Source: Apoda limacodes (taxonomy: Eukaryota > Arthropoda > Insecta > Lepidoptera > Limacodidae). Taken from it: DNA of 64,000 nucleotides. The notes beneath the pieces are model-generated. The model saw nothing but the letters and a program-made list of their open reading frames with translations, did not search any database and was not told where the DNA came from. The position numbers were made by a program, and so were the translations under genes. The DNA is taken from assembly GCA_946406115.1 (NCBI GenBank), contig OX291543.1, positions 32,328,815 to 32,392,814 of the forward strand. The letters are read 5' to 3'. Below are positions 25,646 through 36,785 of the stretch, one piece after another. Numbering within the stretch: the first letter of the stretch is position 1; each line of letters begins with the position of its first letter.

Positions 25646-27439
25646 TCTATCACTTGCATCATAAGAGTTTTCTGGCACATTTTTTTATTAGACAGTAGGA
25701 GTGGGTACACGATGTCAAAATTACCCATACAATTGAAAATGGAGTCTAACCATTCATAAAACTTAATCGACAACCCTAAACACATTGTTTATTCCATGAG
25801 TTCCGTGTTAATGGAGAAGTCTCGAGTTGTAATGTTGAACGTTATTTTAGTCCTGTATAATCTGTGCCGAGCTCGGATATTTATTCTTTGGCTAGGGGGA
25901 ACCCGGCAAAAATAAGGAATATTCAGTTGCTTACCATGTATATATACAAAATATATTGTTGATTTAAAATCAAAATGATTAAGCATTTTTCAATCTATTA
26001 ATTCGCATGATATTTTATTATTAATGTAATTTTTCCTTGTCTGGAACAAAATTTGTTATATACTACACTTATCACTACATTGTGTGTGTATCTTTTTTTT
26101 AAGTGAAGGCACGTGTAAAAATTAGATTTAGGTGTTATAATTAAAGTTTTGAAAAAAACATAATAATTTTATGGCGTTTAATTTCTTTATAATTTTAAAG
26201 ATAAAGAGCTTCATTTATGTGTGTATGTATGTTTTATAAATTTGGTATAAGTGATTTCCTGCTGTGTATATACAGAAAAACTATTTACGATTTGTGTAGT
26301 TAGAAGTAAAAATAATAAAATATTTCCTTATGTACAAACAAAGACATGGTGCCAGAAAAACAGTTGCTAAATTACCTACTTCCAAGTAGGTCGCCAATGT
26401 GTTTGTTAGTTCTCTCCGCTGAACTAGAACGAACCAAAGAATGAACGCTTTTCTTCAGCTTTGTGGCGTCATCCCACGCCTACACTCTACTTTGACCCTT
26501 GCGATAGTAACGACCTATTACCCCTACCTTTGAGCATCATAACGGTAAAGGAGGCAGGGAAGATATGCTTGAACTAGATACACATTCGCTCTGAGATAGA
26601 TCTCCCGCCGTTCTCTTATCATTTATGATGCGTTATGGAAGTCGGGTTTTTGAATAGGAGCGATGCCATTTTGACTTAGTTGCTAGCGATGTTGGAAAGT
26701 TTCTGGGATTCTAAGATTTCGGCAATACTAAAAGTACCTATGCTTGAATAATTTGGGTGGGTACATACACGCAAAAGGGTAGTATTTTTCAACAATCGGA
26801 CTAAATGACGTTCATAAGTGTGCAATACGTACCCATTTAATTATGAGCTAAACACAATTATACGACGGTGGAACAACCCGCCCGCATTTTATGTATGTTC
26901 TTGGGGCTAAATTAAGTTTGTTTCTCACAAGTGTGAAAAACAATTATTATTACCACACCCCAACTTTTATTTCGTTAAACTTACAACTTAATTTCCATCT
27001 ATCTCTCTGTTATACGACAAACAACCATAAGGTAAATAATATAATGCCTCGGTAGGGCGGTAGTGCAAAACTGGACTAGACAATATATCTAGTCCCTAAG
27101 AGTTTCGTCTCTGAACTACAAATGTTACTGGTATTATTTTTTAGGGTCCAAATCAAATCTTGTTCTTGCTATTAAATCGTTCTATTTATATTTATAAACA
27201 ATCAAGTGCTACATGAAAAATTATCACTTGATAACAGCTGGACCGATTTGGCCATTTTTCTGTTGTGTTCTTAATTGTCAGGATGTTGAAAATTGACGAA
27301 TTTGTATGAAAAATATATATTACCGGGCCGACGACAGGCACAAACAGCTAGCAAGAAATAATTAAGTGTAACTGAGCAAGAAGTTTTCTAGTACTAACAA
27401 AGAACTGTGAACATTTTGGCAAAAAATGTCCTGTACTCC
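25646..27439. other. No gene seen
   Basis: AT-rich. Minus ORFs at 25.4-26.0 kb lie over or beside a dispersed repeat and carry no domain. A 5' exon of the 27886 gene could be hidden here but was not recognised. Confidence 0.5.
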
Positions 27440-27640
27440 TGTTGTCGATAAGTTGTCGGGTGGTCGGGACAGGCCAGGGCTGGCGTCTGGGGGTCGTCTG
27501 CGCCCCGGCGACCTACATTGCCGACTGCTACGACCCCCACATTACACCCGGCTCCCAACCCCCGGGAGGGCCTGAAGTGATGACGCACGCCGTCTGCCAC
27601 CCCCGATGAGCCCGCACCAATCAATGTACCTGCATCGTAA
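27440..27640. other. GC-rich patch 5' of the 27886 exon
   Basis: About 200 bp of GC-rich sequence (gggctggcgtctgggggtcg, ccggctcccaacccccggg) inside otherwise AT-rich DNA, ending about 250 bp before the 27886 exon. Both strands are partly open but show no recognisable domain. It could be a transposon scrap, a GC-rich promoter or 5' exon, or a LINE 5' end. Nothing decides between these. Confidence 0.3.
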
Positions 27641-27871
27641 CACTCTTGCAGATGTGGATGGGTTGGGTTAGGTTATGTAACTGGCAATTTCATTTATTTT
27701 GGAGAATGCAGTTACAATGATCTCAATGTGATATTGTGTTTTTCTTTGAATAAATAAAAATTTTCTTTGAAATAAATATGATTACTTTACTTAGTACGTA
27801 GGTCATACCTTTCGTATCAAAATTATTAATTATAAAATGTATTTAATTTGAAAAATCAATTCAATGTATTT

Positions 27872-27885
27872 TTTCTGAATTTCAG
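27872..27885 (+). promoter_or_regulatory. Splice acceptor before the 27886 exon
   Basis: A T-rich tract (atttttctgaatttcag) ends with AG at 27884-27885, directly against the ATG. It decides that the reading frame is the 3' exon of a spliced transcript. The upstream exon was not found in the window with confidence. Confidence 0.6.
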
Positions 27886-28407
27886 ATGGTGGAAACTATC
27901 GTATGCAAATCTGAGCCACCTGAGTCCCCTCCAAAGAAAGTAAGGAGTGAAGACTATAGCTACGCGTTATACATAGACCCTTACGCGCAACTTCATTATC
28001 GAACTTTATCGGCGTTCCGGCCATGGGGTAAGAGGGAACCTGTACTTCAGCACCCTGAAAGAGTGGTCAGAGTTGCTGATTGCACGAGATTTGAGAGAGA
28101 CTTCCAACCGAATGTGGCTTTGAAACCCTTGACCCCTCCAGTCGACGATGTAACTTCGTCGACGTCACCACCGCCTCACTCCGATCCGGAGATAACCGCA
28201 AGGCTATTAGACGCCGAGGCGAGGTTAGCGGAACGCGTGCGGCGTCTTGACGAAAGAGAAGCGGAGCTATCGAGGCGGGAAGCCCGCCTTGAAGAAAGAG
28301 AGGCAGAAGTGACTCGACGCGAACGTGCAATAGAAAATAATGAAACAACAAATTCTGTAGTAAATATTTCATTTGTCAAAGAAGAGGTTGAACAGCCGCC
28401 ATGTTGA
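27886..28407 (+). CDS. Unrecognised protein with six leucine-first heptads (3'-terminal exon)
   Basis: 173 codons from ATG to TGA. The ATG directly follows a pyrimidine-rich acceptor (ttttctgaatttcag), so this is a downstream exon; the ATG may be the start (with a 5' UTR exon upstream) or an internal Met. N-terminal part: acidic/proline patch SEPPESPPKK (9-18), then an aromatic-rich stretch YSYALYIDPYAQLHYRTL (24-41), RPWGKREP (45-52) and a Ser/Pro/Thr linker (82-101). Residues about 102-150 form a strongly charged helix of heptads starting L107, L114, L121, L128, L135 and V142, a leucine-zipper-like coiled coil with no bZIP basic region before it. The tail has a VKEE sumoylation-type site (164-167). 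GC content and codon use are far above the surroundings, which supports real coding. A nuclear regulator is possible, but I do not recognise the family. Confidence 0.72.
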   Translation: MVETIVCKSEPPESPPKKVRSEDYSYALYIDPYAQLHYRTLSAFRPWGKREPVLQHPERVVRVADCTRFERDFQPNVALKPLTPPVDDVTSSTSPPPHSDPEITARLLDAEARLAERVRRLDEREAELSRREARLEEREAEVTRRERAIENNETTNSVVNISFVKEEVEQPPC

Positions 28408-30713
28408 CCAATAGGGGTTTTAACGAGGCTTTGTTTTGTAAGTGATATATGTTAGCGAAGGACGCGACGCTCAGTTACGTCTCTGAAGTACAAAAAATTA
28501 AGATACTGCAAAAATGTTTAACAGTACAATAAGTTTTCTGTTCAATATTGTGGCGCTATGTAAATAAATACAGTTTTTAGGTATATGAGAGTTTCATATT
28601 AAGGTTATCGAATTCTTTTTGATTCATATAAAATCTTTCTATAAAATTACTAACAGATAGGTACTTATAAATATATAATTTCAGCATTCAGGCGACATTT
28701 TACCAAACAATAGTTGTAATAGTAACACTTACCCTATAGCATGTACATACATATATTAGATTTAAACAAGTACAGAAAAGTTACACACTATCCATTACTT
28801 TTTTATTTCAAAACGTTTCAATGGTCTCTTCTATTTGTGCCATTTTAAGGTACTGTTACCTTTCATATAACCTCAATCAGTGCTTTTTCAATCATTAATA
28901 CTCACCTTTTAATATAGTAAATAAAATAGTATATAAAAACTATAAGCATAATTTATACAGGGTTATTTTTAAGTAATTGTATGTATTTTAAGCAATAGGC
29001 GAAATTATTTGTAAAACAAGGCTCTTAATGTATTCCAGTCGAACTAAACTACCTTATATTGAAAACAAAAGAATTTAATCAGAAATGTGAATTCGTTGAA
29101 CACACAATTTATTTAATTGTTACACATTGTATTATCACATTTTGTAAACTTTATTTTTAATTCTACTTTGATCATTTTTATTGATACATAAATCGTTAAT
29201 TACTTTACATGAAAAAGCTTATTTTAACTGCATTTATTCAATTCCGATCAGATTGTATTATAGTAAAAAACGGTGCAGAATTTATTTTAACTGGTAAACA
29301 ATTGATTCAACTATAAGTATTATTTTCAGAAGTACATACATGGATCCATTAAGTGTATTTAAGTTAAATAACTCTGTATAAACCTCTGTCATACCAAATG
29401 TATACAAAATAGTTAAAACTTAGAAAAATCTTTCGTTGTAATAGGTATAAAAATTAAAAAAACATGATTTTGAAGGCTGACACACTTTTGTACTAATAAT
29501 GCAGGCGTTTACTAAATTTTATAATTTAGTTTAATTATCTATTTTTCGAGCTGCCTCATTTTTTTATTATGTTGACATTTATATGAACATCTAAACATTT
29601 CATAAATTAGTTAGGAAAAAATGTGTCGTCACATCACTAAATAAATTAAAAAAATAATTATTATTCAGAAATAAGGTGGTTTTTCATAGATAATTAAGTA
29701 TTTCATTCGGGTTTTCCCAAAATTATATTTTTTTTTTATTTAATCCCGTTTCTTTATATCAATTAAAAAAAAACAATTATTTCCCGTTAATACTTTTTCT
29801 GCTCTTAAAATCTTTTATCTATTGCATTAGATTTATATTTGGTATGAAATCATAACTTGTATGTGACCCATTTTACAATTCAGATTAATATGTAGGTAGT
29901 CAGTAGTATGTACCTGGTTGATTAATTTGTATTCTCAAAATGTATAAAAGGTCATTGGTCTACAACGCCATCTGTCATCGCACAGCTGTAACAAAATGAA
30001 AGCTAAAAATAAAAATAATGCAGCATAGTAAATTTTTAGATTCTATGCAGTAATAGTCTATATTTTTGATATAGGAAATCATAAAAGAAATTGAAGTTTA
30101 TCTTATTGATTGGATAAATAATACTATTGGTAATCTGGGTTACACAAGAGCGTATTTATATATAAAAAAATTAGGACTTAATTATTACCAGACAAAACTT
30201 TAAAAAAGGGAATATATCCCGTATTCTACCTCATTGTAAATATAAAAAGATATTTGGCTATAATATTAAATATTATTTAAGTAATTTTTTATTTAGATAT
30301 ATATTAACAATTTATTTTGAGTCTGTGTACTTTGGAGCAATGATTGAAAAAATGTTAAATTTTCACTGCCGAGACTTGTTATCGACTTATTAATTTAATG
30401 TGGCCTTTAACTTTTAAATAATTAGAATTGTTACAGATAGTAGTGACGATAGGCTCTTCTGTAAGCGAACTCTTGTATAATTATGAATTGTTCAAATTAT
30501 TGGTCGATACAAGATGTCTTTTTAATAAAATAAAATAGACCTTAGCTTTATTTATTTGCAAAATTCACACTACATTAGAAAGAAATAATTCTTTTATTTG
30601 ATATATATTTGATTTGTATGAAATTATTTTCTTATGCACATGGTGTGTTGCCACAAATTTTCATCCATTGCCAGTTACCGTGCATATTGTGTTTTGTCTG
30701 AGCCTATTTGCTG

Positions 30714-30755
30714 GAATGCTCGCGAACACCTCTAGAATGCTCGCGAACACCTCTA
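30714..30755. repeat. 21-bp tandem repeat, 2 units
   Basis: Two exact copies of a 21-bp unit starting gaatgctcgcgaacacctct. Confidence 0.9.
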
Positions 30756-31050
30756 CTGCTCTCATGAGCATCTGTCTTAATAGATCATAGAGTTATTAAA
30801 AAACTTGGGGCAAGTAGGATGTACAAAGCGTTTTTTACTTATGCTTGTTTCTGTATAGTTAGTTTGTTCGCAAGACTTATTCGAAATGAGTTCGAATGGT
30901 GGACACGTTAAAGACTGTGTTACGTATATGTCTAGGTTTTTAGCTTTCGCAGCTAATTTCGGAACGAAGCATAGTTAGTGTTTTTACAATTGTAAATTTA
31001 GTCACAAGTGTCGGTGCTGACGTCCTTGATAGGTACATTTGGTTTCCGGC

Positions 31051-31130
31051 TTTAGTAGTCCGGTAAAACGTTTAGTAGTCCGGTAAAACGTTTAGTAGTC
31101 CGGTAAAACGTTTAGTAGTCCGGTAAAACG
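31051..31130. repeat. 20-bp tandem repeat, 4 identical units
   Basis: Four exact copies of tttagtagtccggtaaaacg in the repeat-poor tract downstream of the 27886 exon. Confidence 0.97.
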
Positions 31131-32206
31131 TTAAGTTAGACGCAATTAAATTGTGAATTGTTTGTGGAATAAAATTTCACTAATGAAATGTGGTTTTGAA
31201 ACAATGTTTGGCCAAGCTCAAATTGTAGAAAACTAAACGTTTCTCTTTACAATGTTACTGTCGTTTATTTAAAGTGCTATGTTACATTATAGTTGTTATA
31301 CGCTAAGCTTTCAGTTTTAGGTTAAATTGTATCTCTAGTCAGAGACATTTGAGAAAATAAATTACCATTTACTTATTAATATATTATTATAAGATACATG
31401 TACCGTAAGCGAGTATAATAAACGTAACTTATTGTTTTAAAATAAAATATGTTAGTGTACATTTGAAAGAAGAAGTGTATGTCTTTATTTTACACACACA
31501 CATATATATTTGTTTCACTTAATGGAACTTTTCTGTCAACATTACTGTTGATATGCATTTGGTGCTATAATTTGTGGCTTGACTTAGTAATGCTGCATTG
31601 TATATAGTATTTATTGGTTATATATTTCAGTTGTAATATTAGTTTATAAAACATTAAATTTAAAAAGACATTGTAAGTATTTATTTTATTTGCAAAGGAT
31701 ATGGCAGAGCTAATTAATTAATTTTAAGCTATAAAGCTTTAAATTTTATATTAAGTGTAACCAATTTGATAGAAAAGTTTCATTAATAATATGTCAACTC
31801 TCACTGTCATTTTGTCAAAAGTAATGGTGCTATGAACCTGGTTTATATATAATAATTCTATACTTGAAAAAAAAATATAATTTAATTTTAACTAGGTATA
31901 GATACTCAATAGGTTGTATGTTGTTCACTTAGGTATAACAATCTCCTCGGTTGTAAAGCATTGGGTAATTTTCACACTTTAGTATTTCTCCTGACAGTGA
32001 GGGTTTTATATTGTAAATATTTGTTACAATGTTGTGTGTGGAGGTATGTACGTATGCCAGGCTCTAGATAAGCCTTAAATTATACTACTAGGCCCAATGT
32101 TATAAAATTATTGTCCTTGGTCTCTCATATCATATATCTTTTATGTAGCTCTCACAGAGATATACATTTATAAAAAGTTATAGTAAATTAGTGATTTTTG
32201 GTGCTT

Positions 32207-32324
32207 AACAGAAGATACACACGGTCAGGCATTTTAACAAAAGATACACACGTAGTCAGGCATTTTAACAAAAGTTACATACATAGTGAGCATTTTAACA
32301 AAAGATACACTTGTAGTCAGGCAT
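32207..32324. repeat. About 30-bp tandem repeat, 4 diverged units
   Basis: Units of the form aacaaaagatacacacgtag followed by tcaggcatttt, with length and base differences between copies. Confidence 0.85.
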
Positions 32325-32500
32325 GTTATGCTACTTTATTTGTACCTTTACGAAATTTATTTCCGAATAGAGCAGTAACTCATTTACGTCTCTTTGTATT
32401 GAAAACGATTGCTTACATATTAAACGTATGAGATGAGAGACCGTCAAGGGTAGTGCGTTCGATGATAAGCCAGGGTATGACATACACCTGTGATCTCAAG

Positions 32501-33876
32501 TATGTATGATTTATTAATTAAATGCATTCGATTTCATTTATATTTTCTTTTTATTTTTGTTTGGATTTATGCTGGAATTTTGAAAAATTCATCAAGGTGA
32601 GTAAAGCCTTTTAATAATAAAGTTCGCTAATGATTCATTCAAAATTCTTGTTTACATCACGGCAACAGGCCTAGTTACCGCATGGGGTTTTATAAAATCA
32701 TACATTTATATTTAGTTTTATCTCTTTCAGTTAACATACTGCCGTTTTCGTAAGACATTAAGATTGAAAGCATATTAAGGTAGCCAGGTATTCATAAAAC
32801 ATTTAACTAAGGACTGAGATCTTTCAAACTCAAACTTAGGTTAAAAAAGTAAGTGGAGTACAAACCTAAATTGGTAACTTAAAAAAATATAATTGTATAA
32901 TAATAAATATACTCCATATGCCGAAGAAAGCAGGTTTGTTTGGTGCCAAATCAGTTACAAATAGTTTTGCGTCAGCGAAAAAGGCAGTATTTTGTTTGTT
33001 TCTATTTCTAAAATAAATTTGTTGGCCCTGATTTTATATAAAATGCCCAGTTCAATGCCTTGAGCTTTAATTTAATTTTTTTTACGAGATAGCGGTTATT
33101 TTTTCTTAATTTAAATCTAATAATAATGTAAAGGTAGGAATGTTTTTTTAAAAGGCTGTCAGCTATAAAATGTTATTGATTTGAATTAGTTAATTGTAAA
33201 AACTCTTTTAGTGGGTAACTTTTAAAATTTGCTTCTGTTTATTTTTATTACTACGGTAAGTCATGGACTGCGAGTTCTGTAATCTGTGGTAGTTCACCAT
33301 TATTCGGAAAAAATAACCAATTCGTCTACAGAACCAACTAAACGTTTATTTACATATTCTTTCGATTTTGCAATAAAACTTACCTATTATTTTAGAAAAC
33401 AGATTGTATATTATTATAACGTAAGTACCTGATAGATTAGAGGTTATGATAATAATAAAGTAATATTCTGTTATGCACACAAACACACACACATACACAA
33501 CGTAACATGTGGGGATGTGTGTTTTAATGAAAAAAGCTTTGAAGTACCTTGTGGAGCAATAAAGTGAAATTATTTCCAAAACACTGTTTTATTTTTAACT
33601 GGTTTAAAAAAAGGAGGAGGTTCTAAATCCAATACTTTGTGTAGGTACCTTTATTTGCACATACTGTACGTGGAAATTGCACATAATGTATGTATGATGA
33701 GTAAGACTTCGTTGAAATTTCTGACCATGCTTTATTTAAATGTAGATAGAGTTCAGTTCATTTTGTTTTGGTTGGGAGTCAGTATAAAGGAGCAGGTTAC
33801 GAATTTGGGTGCAACTCTTTACAATAAAATTATGGATATATCCGGTACTCACGCGCCTCTTCGCGCTCCCCTACAA
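32501..33876. other. No gene seen
   Basis: AT-rich, repeat-poor. A CA-rich simple tract lies at 33478-33500. aaaaaaaggaggaggttct at about 33607 is a scrap of the repeat that ends at 41.86 kb. Confidence 0.5.
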
Positions 33877-33921
33877 CACTAGGCAATTTCCATCTTCATA
33901 GAAGACTGAAATTGCCTAGTG
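33877..33921. repeat. 45-nt near-perfect hairpin at the LINE boundary
   Basis: Arms cactaggcaatttc (33877-33890) and gaaattgcctagtg (33908-33921), with an inner tcttc/gaaga stem and a 3-nt loop. It sits at the left edge of the CR1-like sequence. Could be the scar of a rearrangement. Confidence 0.85.
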
Positions 33922-35165
33922 GTCACCCGTGCACCCGGTACCCAAAAAGGGGGATAGATCAGATCCATCGAATTATAGGCCCATCGCTATTACCTCTCAC
34001 CTCTCCAAGGTGATCAACACACAGCTTTTAAGATACGTAGAAAAACACGACCTGATCAGCGACCGTCAATGTGGCTTTGCAACGGTCGCGCTACTGGTGA
34101 CCTTCTAGTCATATAGTGTATCACACCTCGAAGGGCACTAGCCATTGTGAGTCAGGGGGAGGCATTGGCATGTAGCCTGGACATAGCGAAGATGTTCGAC
34201 CGGGTCGGGCACCGGGGTCTTCTATCGAAGTTACCATCTTACGGAGTGCGAGAGGGATTTTGCAGATGGGTGGCTAGCTTTTTGTCCGGCAGACGCATAC
34301 GAGCCGTAGTTGACGGTAGTTGCTCTGATAGCATGGACCATAATGTTGGTGCCGCAAGACGCTTTGCTGTCTCCTATGCTGTTTCTACTGCATATCAATG
34401 ATATGTTGTGCATCAACAACATACATTGCTATGCAGATGACGGCCCTAGAAACGCTTATTAAACGGGTCGGGTAATGGTAAGTGGGGACGGGTAAACTTG
34501 GTCCGATTCATCCCTACAAAGACACAAGTCTGCGCGTTCACCGCTAAGAAAACCCCATTCACTGAAGTCCCACAATTCCAGAACACTCTCCTCTCCATCT
34601 CTAAGAGCATTGGGATACTTGGTGTTGACATCTCCAGCGATATTGAGTTTCGAGATCATCTGCGGGATAAGGTGAAGCTGCAGTTCAAAAAACTTGGTGT
34701 ACTCAACAGAGCGAAGCAGTACTTCACGTCTGGGCAAAGGTTGCTGCTTTACAAGTCGCAAGTCCGGCCCCATATGGAGTACTGCTGCCATCTATGGGCG
34801 GGTGCACCCCGATGCCAGCTTAGCCCTTTTGACTCGGTTCATTGACGGGCTGTGAGAATTGTCGACGATTCCAAACTCACTTGCGGTATCTAGCCCATAA
34901 GTCTAAGGAGGGACTTTGCCTCCCTATGTGTGTTCTACCGCTTTTACAAGGAATTGTTCGAAATGATGCCCACGGATACTTTCTATCATCGCACCGCTCA
35001 CCATCGGCAGGGAATTCATTCTCACACTTTAGAACCGAAATGGTCGCGTACAGTGCGGTTTCAGGGATACTTTCTCCAGCGAACGCTTGGGCTCGTCAAA
35101 TTAGTGTATGATGACACTATCGGAGACGCTGCTTACATGGACTGTGGACATTTTGGTCCAATATA
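33922..35165 (+). pseudogene. CR1-like LINE reverse transcriptase, broken
   Basis: Decayed RT region with several frame changes: SNYRPIAITSHLSKVINTQLL (about 33972-34034), CSLDIAKMFDRVGHRGLLSKL (about 34174-34236), the catalytic box CYADDG (34430-34447, aspartates intact), then TKTQVCAFTAKK, GILGVDISSDIEFRDHL, RLLLYKSQVRPHMEYCCHLWAGAP, and the C-terminal ELFEMMPTDTFYHRTAHHRQGIHSH. It has at least four frameshifts or stops. It is the most complete copy of the LINE family whose tails are scattered through the window. Confidence 0.82.
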
Positions 35166-35336
35166 ACCCAACCAAGACACAAGTCTTGCTTGTTCACCGC
35201 TTGTAAAACCTTTTTCTCTGAGGTTCCTCAATTCTAGAATACGTCCCGTACCATCTTCAAGAGCATTTGTATTCTTAGTGTTGATATTCAGTGACGTTCG
35301 ATTTCAAGACCATTTAGAATATAAGGTTAAGTTTGG
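35166..35336 (+). pseudogene. Second, out-of-order piece of the CR1-like LINE
   Basis: It repeats, in diverged form, the segment TKTQV...ISSDIEFRDHL...KVK that already occurred at 34510-34680, so the order is not that of a simple element. It is more diverged than the first copy. The segment's last 40 bp recurs in reverse complement at 38126-38167. Confidence 0.6.
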
Positions 35337-35349
35337 TAATTTTGTATTT

Positions 35350-35640
35350 TATAAATCAAATCAAAATCTTTTTATTCAAATGGGTTACTAAGAACACTTT
35401 CGAATCGTCAAGTAAATTAACTACAACTAGCTTTACAAACTAATTACAATACTGTTTTATTGCGTGCGTCCAATAGGTAATGTTTGTAAAATCACAAACG
35501 AAACATAAAATTATAGTGTATCAACTAATAAATACATGTTTTGTATTGAAACATTAAATAAATAAAATTTACAATGTAAATAGTTTGATTTAAAAATAAA
35601 ACAATCAATATTTATGTAATATTTCAATTGCCTGTGGTTT
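35350..35640 (-). repeat. Probable LINE tail, minus strand
   Basis: Begins on plus with aaatcaaatcaaaatctttt then tattcaaatgggttactaag; an A/T-rich 'ttgattt...' ending read on minus is typical of lepidopteran LINE tails. No coding part remains. Confidence 0.4.
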
Positions 35641-35779
35641 TTCAGATTGCATAGGGGGGGGCACCATGAGATACGTTAAAAGTTTTCAATTATTCTGTGA
35701 CGGGATTAAAAGCAACTCCCGAGAAAAATATATTCATATAACATATAATATTACATAGCTGACGTACATATATATATAA

Positions 35780-35910
35780 TAAGAATACAAAGAAGTTTGC
35801 AAGAGCAGACCAGCCTCCACAGGCGGCACCCGTTCACAAGTATGACACATGAATCAGTCATCGCTTCACTCAACCATGTTTTAGGGAACGTAACGACCCG
35901 ACACACACGC
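35780..35910 (-). mobile_element. LINE 3' fragment matching 11.58-11.70 kb
   Basis: On plus: agaatacaaagaagtttgca, gcctccacaggcggcacccg, atggttg-complement and ggaacgtaacgacccg, the reverse complement of 11580-11700. Flanked by TATA/ACAT simple sequence. Confidence 0.7.
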
Positions 35911-35997
35911 CACCACCGCAGAGACACTTTGAGAGAGCATGACACACTCAAGCAACTCCAATAAAACTTCGATTGTACTATATTCATATAACATATA

Positions 35998-36050
35998 ATA
36001 TTACACAGCATATGTATGTATGTGTATATATATATATATGTGTATAGTAC

Positions 36051-36102
<52 letters not shown>

Positions 36103-36110
36103 ATACATAT
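35998..36110. repeat. AT/TACA microsatellite
   Basis: A compound tract of tatgta/tgtata words and a long (AT)n run (36056-36091), followed by tacacacatacatac. Simple sequence only. Confidence 0.9.
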
Positions 36111-36785
36111 TTACATTTTACAAAAATGCCAATAAATAAATAAATAGGTATTCATAACATATTAAGGATAAGATACACATACATGCACATATTCATATAT
36201 ACATATACAGAAAAATATTAATACATATATATAAATATACAAATATATATAAAAAATAGAAAATAAAACTATACGTAAAAGAACGTATAGGTCCTATCTG
36301 ATTCAATCTTCGTTCGGCCGCCCGATAGCGGCAGGGCTCCGAACACGAGCGGGTGCTACACACAAACACGCACATATACATAAATGCACACACATATTCA
36401 AACAGACGTTGCACACCCGAAAGTGGCCCAGCCCCTACACAACAGCCCGGCAACAAATGCACATCATTTATAAACGCCAAATGTGGATATATGTATGACT
36501 GGGGTTTCACTTAGGGAGTGAAGGAAGTGCATTGCAATGTATGGCCATAAGGGGCATTCAGGCGGTAGGTTTCTGCTTTCTCAAATTCTTCCGCGAAATT
36601 AGGCGAAAATACACCATGTCCCATACTCTGGAGCGACTGATGTAGTGGTCCAAATAGAAATGGAAATTTATCATTGATGCTTACTCGAAAAAGCCTTAAG
36701 TTTTACTCACCGGTCACCCATCGCTTCAGAAAATTTCCCTTCGCTTTTTAGAGTATGACCATAGTTTTCTCCGGAACGATACAAA
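36111..36785. other. Mosaic without a gene
   Basis: AT-rich simple sequence, then a GC-richer island (36298-36360: ttcggccgcccgatagcggc, gggctccgaacacgagcggg) that may be a LINE scrap, then unassigned sequence leading into the 546-bp tandem duplication. Confidence 0.45.

Larger units (their letters stand above)
28408..32500 (+). other. Repeat-poor AT-rich tract, possible long 3' UTR of the 27886 gene
   Basis: About 4-5 kb after the TGA with no recognisable LINE, SINE or DNA-transposon sequence, in contrast to the rest of the window. It contains many ATTTA and TGTAAATA-like words and several AATAAA motifs, for example near 31440. Small tandem repeats sit at 30714-30755, 31051-31130 and 32207-32324. 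A long 3' UTR of a regulatory gene is one explanation; plain intergenic DNA is the other. No ORF here looks genuine. Confidence 0.35.

Noticed and set aside
25218..25986. Minus ORFs of 65-112 residues
   Set aside because: They run through the 'ctagcttttgcc' dispersed repeat, which has similar copies at 39.9 and 40.4 kb, and contain no motif.
28067..28379. Minus ORFs opposite the 27886 exon
   Set aside because: Shadows of the plus-strand coding exon, which has the acceptor, the heptad pattern and the sensible composition.
35751..36510. Minus ORFs of 105-117 residues
   Set aside because: Composed largely of AT/ACAT microsatellite reading (YIYIYIY) plus a LINE 3' fragment.
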